DNA from: Bowmanella dokdonensis
Lineage (GTDB): Bacteria; Pseudomonadota; Gammaproteobacteria; Enterobacterales; Alteromonadaceae
Direction: 5' to 3'
DNA length: 64,000 bases
NCBI RefSeq assembly: GCF_017254865.1
Contig: NZ_JAFKCV010000015.1
Location: 344-64,343, forward strand
Shown here: piece by piece, positions 58,112 to 64,000 of the stretch
How positions within the stretch are numbered: the first letter of the stretch is position 1
Layout: each line of letters begins with the position of its first letter
Program-made: the position numbers and the translations under genes
Notes under the pieces: generated by a model
Databases searched by the model: none
What the model saw: the letters and a program-made list of their open reading frames with translations, nothing else
Told to the model about the DNA's origin: nothing

Positions 58112-59179
58112 ATGACGACATATATTCCTATGGGCCGTATCCAAAGCCTGTTCACCCTTGGTCTGGGTATATTGCTGATCGCCGCCGGCGGCTGGAGCGG
58201 CAGCGCCATCGGCCACGAGAACCACCGTCACCAGGATGACAAAACCTCACAGCATGACCCCGGCACACTGAGTTTTGTGCAACTGCAGGAGGAAGTATCC
58301 AGACTGCCCTACCTCAGTGCCACTGATGCAGAGCTAGACAGACTCCGGGAAGTGTTGGAACAAGCTAACACCAGCGGTGAGGACGAGTCTGTAAAGCGCT
58401 TGTACCTGCTGGCCAGGCTGCAACAGCACCAGCATGATTTTCAGGCCGCTCAGAACTCGCTGACAAAGGCGTTAGAGCTTGCGCCCCACGACGCCAGTCT
58501 GTTACTGCTCAGCGCCTCGGTCGCCAATAACCTCGGCGAGCACGAACAGGCGCTGTCTGCCTGCCGTCAGTTAATAGGCCAGACCGGCAATAGCCTGATC
58601 GCTGCCTGCGTCACCGACACTCGTATGCAGATGCAGCCGGATAATCTGCCAGAGCTTTACCAGAGCCTGCTCAGAACCATCAGCCTGTCACCCGTGGCAG
58701 ATACCGGCCAACAGTACTGGATTAGTCAGATTCTGGCGGAGCTGGCGCTTGGACTGGATAAACCTGATGCAGCCATGAGCCATCTGGATGAATCCAAACT
58801 GGCTGGTGCACCGGTCAGCTATGTTGCCCTGTGGGCAGATGTGCAGTTCGCTTTGAAAAATCATCAGCAAGTGTTGGACAGGCTGACGGCCCTGACAGCC
58901 TCGAAGTCTCCGATCAACGATGCGTTGCTGCTGCGACTGGCCATGGCGGAAAGATTTACCCAGGCCGGTCAGCAGTGGCTTGAAGCCATGCAGGCCAGGA
59001 TTAGCCAACGTAGCGCTGAGCACAATTATGCCCATGCAGCCGAGATGGCAAAATTCTACCTCTATGTGGATCCTGATCCGCAGCAGGCGGCCTACTGGGC
59101 CCGGTTGAATGCAGAGCATGCAAAGTCTGCCACCGATATGGCCCTGCTTAATAAGGCCAAACTGCAGGTCGTGCCTTAG
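58112..59179 (+). CDS. periplasmic TPR protein with His-rich N-terminus
   Basis: About 355 residues: one N-terminal hydrophobic segment (signal or anchor; MTTYIPMGRIQSLFTLGLGILLIAAGGW), then GHENHRHQDDKTSQHDPG, a His/Asp-rich stretch that could bind metal, and TPR-like helices (LLARLQQHQHDFQAAQNSLTKALELAPHDASLLLLSASVANNLGEHEQALSACRQLI). Start 58112 is preceded by AAGG; an upstream ATG at 58076 has no signal-like sequence. Last gene of the ECF cluster, likely a scaffold for the DUF4331 and lipoprotein partners. Confidence 0.85.
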   Translation: MTTYIPMGRIQSLFTLGLGILLIAAGGWSGSAIGHENHRHQDDKTSQHDPGTLSFVQLQEEVSRLPYLSATDAELDRLREVLEQANTSGEDESVKRLYLLARLQQHQHDFQAAQNSLTKALELAPHDASLLLLSASVANNLGEHEQALSACRQLIGQTGNSLIAACVTDTRMQMQPDNLPELYQSLLRTISLSPVADTGQQYWISQILAELALGLDKPDAAMSHLDESKLAGAPVSYVALWADVQFALKNHQQVLDRLTALTASKSPINDALLLRLAMAERFTQAGQQWLEAMQARISQRSAEHNYAHAAEMAKFYLYVDPDPQQAAYWARLNAEHAKSATDMALLNKAKLQVVP

Positions 59180-59303
59180 TCGGCCTGCTCCACCATGCTT
59201 GGATTGCGGTGACAGAGCAACGATGCCGCTCAGGAGCCCAAATGATAGAAAGGCCTGTATTAGGATCTGCGAGGAGCATTCCGTTACAGGCTTTAACTAC
59301 CTG

Positions 59304-59726
59304 CTACTCATCGGGAAAATAGTACACCCGCCGGATCAGGCCGCCGGAAAACTCATATACGCACAACGCGCGCTGCTGCTGAAGGCCCTCTCTGCTCTGC
59401 CAGCTTGCCACCTCCACGGCGCTGATCCTGTCTTTTAACACCGTTAATTCGGTTATCCGTGATCGACAACTGGCGCAGGAGGAAAAATAACTGTCCATTG
59501 ACTCAACCAGCGCCGCTTTGCCCTTGGCCTCAACCAACAACGCTTCTCCGTCAATGGACAGCCACTGCACGTCTGCTGTCACCAGTTCTGCCATGGCAGC
59601 ACTGTTATGTTCGTTAAAAGCGGCAAGGAAGTCCCGGACAATCTGTTCGTTTTCAACTTCAGGCGGTCCGGCAAAGGCCGGGAAGCAAGCGGCAAGCAGG
59701 CTTAGCATCAGGATCAGAAATCGCAT
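59304..59726 (-). CDS. exported SnoaL/NTF2-like protein
   Basis: A 140-residue protein with signal peptide (to about residue 19, ending FAG) and an NTF2-like cone fold: VRDFLAAFNEHNSAAMAELVTADVQWLSIDGE, then AAVDGYFSSCASC-like and a strand-rich C-terminus. Such proteins bind small ligands or act as isomerases; no catalytic residue set is evident. Two Cys (SSCASC) could form a disulfide. Convergent with the ECF cluster. Confidence 0.82.
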   Translation of the reverse strand: MRFLILMLSLLAACFPAFAGPPEVENEQIVRDFLAAFNEHNSAAMAELVTADVQWLSIDGEALLVEAKGKAALVESMDSYFSSCASCRSRITELTVLKDRISAVEVASWQSREGLQQQRALCVYEFSGGLIRRVYYFPDE

Positions 59727-59782
59727 TGGTGGTCCTTTACAGGGATAACTGAGGTTATGTTAACGCAGGGTACGCCCCCTTA

Positions 59783-60157
59783 CTAAGCCAGGTTGCGAGC
59801 TTGTCCCTGTTTATAGATAGCCACAGCCAACCAGAGGGCTCCTGCCAGGCAAAGAACAATCAATAATATGGAAACGGGCAAATGGAATTGCTCATACCCG
59901 GCCAGGGCAAAACCCAAGTGAATGATAAAGGTGAGTGCCCCCAATGCCGAGCATAAGCTGGCATAAACCACAGCTTTGCGGGTGCCGGTCACGATGTGCC
60001 GGTAGCCTAACAGTACCACCGGGATGGCAACGGCATTGAAAACCAGATAGCCCTGGATGCCGCCGGGTAGCCAGAACATATCCCACTCATGCCAAAAGGC
60101 AGCATCAATCTGGTGCAGAAACAGCGCACACATGGTCCAGAAGTAGCCTTTTTCCAT
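59783..60157 (-). CDS. DUF6713-like membrane protein
   Basis: A 124-residue protein with four predicted membrane helices. The opening segment FLHQIDAAFWHEWDMFWLPGGIQGYLVFN, with conserved His/Asp/Trp residues, resembles DUF6713 proteins (my recollection of the family; unverified). Function unknown. Confidence 0.72.
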   Translation of the reverse strand: MEKGYFWTMCALFLHQIDAAFWHEWDMFWLPGGIQGYLVFNAVAIPVVLLGYRHIVTGTRKAVVYASLCSALGALTFIIHLGFALAGYEQFHLPVSILLIVLCLAGALWLAVAIYKQGQARNLA

Positions 60158-60265
60158 TTTTCAGCCTCCTGGCTGTTCGCTATGTTTAGTCCGATCAAGC
60201 ACAATCAATTTCCCCAGTGCGGGATCGGAAGATCACCAGCCGGTTTACGGACTGAAAAGAACCAG

Positions 60266-61579
60266 CTACCTGTGATTGTTCTGGCCGGTCCATTTATGCA
60301 CTCTACCGTCCTTCATCACAAAGACCACCTCTTCCAGCACCCTGACATCCTCCAGCGGATTGCCGCGCACGGCAATCATATCCGCCCATTTACCCGGCTC
60401 AATAGTGCCGGTCTGATCCTCTATGCCAATTAGTGCCGCGGCCGTTGTTGTTGCCGCTCTGATAGCCTCAAGAGGCGTCATCCCGGCCTTAACCATCAGA
60501 CTGAACTGCCGCCCATTACGGCCATGGGGATACACACTAGCATCGGTGCCAAAAGCCATCTTAACTCCGGCACGATGCGCTTCACCAAAGCGCTGCATAT
60601 AGTTGGCAAACTCTTGGGCATTACTGGATCCAAGCTGCTTGTCCGAATAGTCCTGATTGATTTCGACCAGGTCGTAATGAGCCGACAGCAGATCCATGAC
60701 CAGAAACACATCCTGCTCTTTCATCAACCTGATCGCCTCTGCGTCTATCAGCGCTGCATGTTCTATTGACCAGACCCCGGCAGCCAGGGCGTTCTTGATT
60801 CCCTCTGCACCATGTGCATGGGCCGCCACCTTCAGACCCCGCTTGCGTGCTTCCACAACAGCCGCTGACATTTCCTCCACGGTATAAGAAGCCGCTCCGG
60901 GAATGCTGCCGGGGGTGCCAAACCCACCGGTGGCGGCGATCTTAATCAGATCCACACCGTGCTTAATGTGCAACCGGACGGCTTTTCGCACTTCATCCGG
61001 CCCATCGGCCACCATATGGGCCTGGGTGATGACCTGATGCTGGGACGCAATCCAGTTTCCCCAGTTACCGTGCCCCCCTGACATGGTAATCATGGGGCCA
61101 CTCACATACATCCTGGGGCCCGCTATCCAACCTTTGTTGATGGCGTCACGCAGGGCAATATCCGCATAAAAGGGCTCAGAGACATTACGCACGGTGGTGA
61201 AGCCGGCCTCCAGGGTAATCCTGGCATTCACTGTGCCTACTATACCAAAGGTCGCCGCCGGATAGGTCCAGTAGTCGAAGTCATCGCCCATATAGGCATT
61301 GTCACAAAGATGGGTGTGAGTATCGATCAGACCCGGCAGCAGGGTGTAGTCAGACAGGTCGATCACTGTCCCGCCCTGCCCGGCTGCCTTCCCTTCGCCA
61401 ATGCTATGGATCAGGCCGTTCTGAACCCGGATGTGAACATTTTCAATCAGCTCACCACTGGTAAGATCCAGATAACGGCCGGCCTGGATAAGCTGGGCCT
61501 CCTCCTGAGCCCAAAGCATTGCCGGCATGCAGTACATGCATAGCAGGCCGAGACGGTTAAGCCACTTGCCAAGTGTCAT
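60266..61579 (-). CDS. exported amidohydrolase (imidazolonepropionase/prolidase-like)
   Basis: About 437 residues from ATG 61579; N-terminal hydrophobic signal segment. Metal-dependent amidohydrolase fold: first metal site DTHTHLCD, then AAHAHGAEG and FGTDASVYP with the catalytic Asp, and an N-terminal beta-sandwich contribution (AGRYLDLTSGELIENVHIRV). Relatives hydrolyse Xaa-Pro dipeptides or cyclic amides in the periplasm. Substrate unknown. Confidence 0.87.
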   Translation of the reverse strand: MTLGKWLNRLGLLCMYCMPAMLWAQEEAQLIQAGRYLDLTSGELIENVHIRVQNGLIHSIGEGKAAGQGGTVIDLSDYTLLPGLIDTHTHLCDNAYMGDDFDYWTYPAATFGIVGTVNARITLEAGFTTVRNVSEPFYADIALRDAINKGWIAGPRMYVSGPMITMSGGHGNWGNWIASQHQVITQAHMVADGPDEVRKAVRLHIKHGVDLIKIAATGGFGTPGSIPGAASYTVEEMSAAVVEARKRGLKVAAHAHGAEGIKNALAAGVWSIEHAALIDAEAIRLMKEQDVFLVMDLLSAHYDLVEINQDYSDKQLGSSNAQEFANYMQRFGEAHRAGVKMAFGTDASVYPHGRNGRQFSLMVKAGMTPLEAIRAATTTAAALIGIEDQTGTIEPGKWADMIAVRGNPLEDVRVLEEVVFVMKDGRVHKWTGQNNHR

Positions 61580-61683
61580 GGTGATTGCCTGATAATTAAC
61601 CAAAGTGGCTTAATACTAGTCCCAGTGGGATGGATAGAGAAACCCGCCCCTGCGAACAGAAACACTCAGCACTGTCATCCGGA

Positions 61684-62892
61684 TTACCTCAACGCGCTTT
61701 GAAGCGGTTCTTTCAAATAACCGGGCTGAACCAGGGTTAAAGACACCGAGTCACATTGCTGGAACCGGCAGAACTGGCTCACGGCCTCCGCAAAGGCGGC
61801 CGTCAATGTATCCTGATCAAACCGATGCGGCTCAAAATGTACAGACTTGATTTCCAGCCGGCCGGTTTTGCGGTGCGCCTTGCAGTCCATCCGGCCGATA
61901 AATTCGTCGCGGTACAACAGCGGCAGGCAGAAATACCCATAGCGGCGCTTTGGCCCGGGTACATAACATTCAATCTGATAGTCATAGCCAAAAATGGCTT
62001 TGAGTCGCTCCCGTTGGATCACCGCATTATCAAAAGGCGAGAGGATCTGCAGCCGGCCGTTGACCCTGGGCAGCGGCTGCTCCAACGCGCCTGCTTCGAG
62101 GATAAACAGCTCGCTGCCCAGGCTGACCTGCTCCAACTGCCCTTGTGAGAGTCGCTCATCCACCAGGGCTTTGACCGCCTGACGCAATCCTTTGATACGG
62201 CGCAGATAGGTCAGGCCCTTTAGCGTGGCAAAACCATGGCAGCGCAACTGTTGTTCAACAAGGTGCACGGCAAATTCCGCCATATCCGGTGTGGAGGTAT
62301 CCACGCCTTCTGGCAGTACGCGCTCGGTCAAATCATAGGTTTTCTGAAAGCCATCACGGTCACTGACCATCAGATCGCCTTGCATATACAGCTGCTCCAG
62401 GGCCTTTTTCTCCGGTTTCCAGTCCCACCAGCCGGCGCCCTTGCTCTGCCCGCTGTCCAGATCCCGCGAGCGCAGCGGCCCTTCGGCCCGGATCCGGGCC
62501 AACAATTCTCCCATCAGCTTGGTATCCGGATTTTTCCGCCAGTGGATCTGGCCACTTTTAATCGCCTCTTTGTAAGGCAGTGAAAAGCGAAAGTCCTCCA
62601 TGGGCAAAAACGCCGCTGCATGGGACCAGTACTCGAAAATACCGCGCCGCTGTAACAGGCGGTGCAGCATATCCGGGGCAAAACCCGGCACCCGGTTATA
62701 AAACACATGATGATGGGCCCGCTCTACCACCGAGATGGTATCGATCTGTACATAGCCCAGATGCTCAATGGCCTTACGCGCCCCTGAAAGGCCCCTGCCA
62801 AAAAGCTGGGCCTGCAACAATCCCTGGGCGGCCAGGGCCAGCCGGCGTAATCTTTGCTGATCTTTGGGGTGTTTGATTTCAATTTTGTTCAT
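61684..62892 (-). CDS. AlkX/YcaQ-type DNA glycosylase
   Basis: A winged-helix DNA repair protein of about 402 residues from ATG 62892 (MNKIEIKHPKDQQRLRRLAL). The QxD motif Gln49-Ile-Asp51 in GYVQIDTISVVERAHHHV matches the catalytic element of the YcaQ/AlkX branch of HTH_42 glycosylases, which remove bulky or interstrand cross-linked adducts. The longer upstream reading to 62973 is unconserved and rejected. Stand-alone. Confidence 0.87.
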   Translation of the reverse strand: MNKIEIKHPKDQQRLRRLALAAQGLLQAQLFGRGLSGARKAIEHLGYVQIDTISVVERAHHHVFYNRVPGFAPDMLHRLLQRRGIFEYWSHAAAFLPMEDFRFSLPYKEAIKSGQIHWRKNPDTKLMGELLARIRAEGPLRSRDLDSGQSKGAGWWDWKPEKKALEQLYMQGDLMVSDRDGFQKTYDLTERVLPEGVDTSTPDMAEFAVHLVEQQLRCHGFATLKGLTYLRRIKGLRQAVKALVDERLSQGQLEQVSLGSELFILEAGALEQPLPRVNGRLQILSPFDNAVIQRERLKAIFGYDYQIECYVPGPKRRYGYFCLPLLYRDEFIGRMDCKAHRKTGRLEIKSVHFEPHRFDQDTLTAAFAEAVSQFCRFQQCDSVSLTLVQPGYLKEPLQSALR

Positions 62893-63042
62893 AGATACCA
62901 GATGCATACAGAAGCGGGGTGGGCGTCCCATGAATAGCTGTCGGGCGGTATCCACTGCCCCTGAACCCGGCAATCGGGGATCCGCAAACCTTTAAGGGCA
63001 ACGCCTCTGAACTGCCGGCCCATTCCAACTGAGACAGACCGG

Positions 63043-63900
63043 TCATCCTTTTCTCCCCGCCGCGCAGAAAGTGACGTTGGGGATCTGTACCCCGCCTTCT
63101 GATGTCACGTACGGTCGTAATTTTTCGGCAAGCCTGCGCCGATACTCGGCCTGCTGACCGGACGACTGATTTGCAAGCAAAGCGGCTAGCTCCGGCGACA
63201 CATCCATAAGATACTCAATGCAGTTTTGAGCGGATGGAAACGTCAGGATCAGCGTTATCTCTTCAATCCGTACGTCCTTAAACCCTGCCTGAATCAGCTT
63301 CTTGTCCAACCCCTCCTCAGGTTCTGCAGACGCAGAGGACTGCGTTGGCCAGAGCAAATCAAACATCTCATGGGCGACAGCCGTCGCCAGGCCGGCCAGA
63401 GGGCGTCCCTCCGTTCCCTCTTTCCAGACAGCTGCAGCGAATGAACCTGCGGGAGTCAGCATACTTCGTATCAGGGCCAAGGTGTGCAACGGCTTGGACA
63501 AAGAGGTTAAACCCCACCGGCAGAAAATGCTATCAAAGCTGCCGTCAGGAAAATCCAGACTCTCGGCATCCGCTTCGATAAACTCCACATTGGTCAGCCC
63601 CAACGTCCTGGCTCTTTGTCGGGCGATTTCGAGCATCTGAGCGGAGAAGTCCATTGCGACCACCCGCCCTGCAGGACCTACTCGTCTTGCCACCAGCATT
63701 GCCGGTTCGCCAATTCCGGTGGCAATATCCAGCGCCTGCTGACCGGGTTCGACTTCAGCCAGTTCGACCATGCGCTTGCTTACACATTGCGCGCCATCCT
63801 CGATAGTCCGCCACCACTTTTTCCACCCGGCGGCAACGTTGTCCCATTGGTGGCGCTGTTCCGCCCTATCATCTTCCAGATCCTTAGTTGAAGTACGCAT
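63043..63900 (-). CDS. class I SAM-dependent methyltransferase
   Basis: About 285 residues from ATG 63900, which has GAGG eight bases upstream; a further ATG at 63921 is possible. Motif I ALDIATGIGEPAMLVARRVGPAGRVVAMDFS and the DGSFDSIFCRWGL segment are typical of UbiE/Methyltransf_11-type enzymes acting on small molecules. Substrate unknown. The N-terminus (RTSTKDLEDDRAEQRHQWDNVAAGWKKWW) resembles COQ5-like methyltransferases. Confidence 0.88.
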   Translation of the reverse strand: MRTSTKDLEDDRAEQRHQWDNVAAGWKKWWRTIEDGAQCVSKRMVELAEVEPGQQALDIATGIGEPAMLVARRVGPAGRVVAMDFSAQMLEIARQRARTLGLTNVEFIEADAESLDFPDGSFDSIFCRWGLTSLSKPLHTLALIRSMLTPAGSFAAAVWKEGTEGRPLAGLATAVAHEMFDLLWPTQSSASAEPEEGLDKKLIQAGFKDVRIEEITLILTFPSAQNCIEYLMDVSPELAALLANQSSGQQAEYRRRLAEKLRPYVTSEGGVQIPNVTFCAAGRKG

Positions 63901-64000
63901 GACTTCGGCCTCTTTGTTCATAGCTTGCCCAGGTGGTTTCTATCGCCCCTAGCAGGCGGTTAACGAAGGCAATGGGTTTCCCCTTTCCCATCTCTGCCAC

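Overview
The window looks like chromosomal DNA of a marine or saline gammaproteobacterium of the Alteromonadales (Alteromonas/Bowmanella/Lacimicrobium-like). This rests on family-level resemblance of typical housekeeping genes (ygiQ, ppsA/ppsR, bioA with divergent bioBFCD, asnS, sppA, fadH, acs next to a LuxR-type response regulator, cmoAB), the many TonB receptors and envelope proteins, and balanced GC. Genus is not determinable here. No rRNA, tRNA, CRISPR array, prophage or complete insertion sequence was recognised; mobile DNA is limited to small repeats.

Layout. 1-757: repeat-rich, gene-poor DNA with a tandem 128-bp duplication. 758-8214: VOC protein, DUF4010 membrane protein, radical-SAM YgiQ, a MAPEG-GNAT-SulP run and a phosphoribosyltransferase. 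8221-12833: heptamer repeats, ppsA with its divergent regulator ppsR, and a diguanylate cyclase. 12880-18929: class II DAHP synthase, a phosphatase-btuC-btuD operon, htpX, and pepE-upp. 18951-26133: biotin locus (bioBFCD divergent from bioA) and asnS. 26237-34741: secreted subtilase, nitroreductase, fadH, sppA, DUF2058 protein. 34884-41435: membrane proteins, two MarR loci, MFS exporter, DUF3185 protein, a pseudo-esterase, adenosine deaminase, response regulator. 41515-49452: acs and divergent porin, hydrolase/M14 peptidase pair, GNAT, cmoAB. 49651-59179: two TonB receptors and an ECF sigma/anti-sigma/DUF4331/lipoprotein/TPR cluster. 59304-63900: NTF2-like protein, DUF6713-like protein, amidohydrolase, AlkX/YcaQ glycosylase, methyltransferase.

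Most interesting material. The ECF sigma gene and the DUF4331 gene are each preceded by a matching promoter-like sequence (ATC-N-AA block, 22 nt, TTCGTTT), which defines a likely self-contained envelope regulon of unknown function. Two 265-bp MITE copies with perfect long terminal inverted repeats sit in CTAG targets. Several divergent pairs carry symmetrical operators: two copies of a 19-bp near-palindrome at marR/MFS, and AGACCATAGTC placed at the same distance and orientation from acs and from the porin. A tandem GTTACA array (OmpR-like) lies upstream of the subtilase and a FadR-like operator lies upstream of fadH. An esterase-fold lipase homologue has lost its nucleophile serine.

Functional picture: central acetate/PEP metabolism with its regulators, biotin synthesis under a probable BirA operator, fatty acid degradation, and an envelope-facing set (subtilase, SppA, HtpX, TonB receptors, porin, ECF regulon). 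All assignments are by reading and family knowledge; no database search was run.
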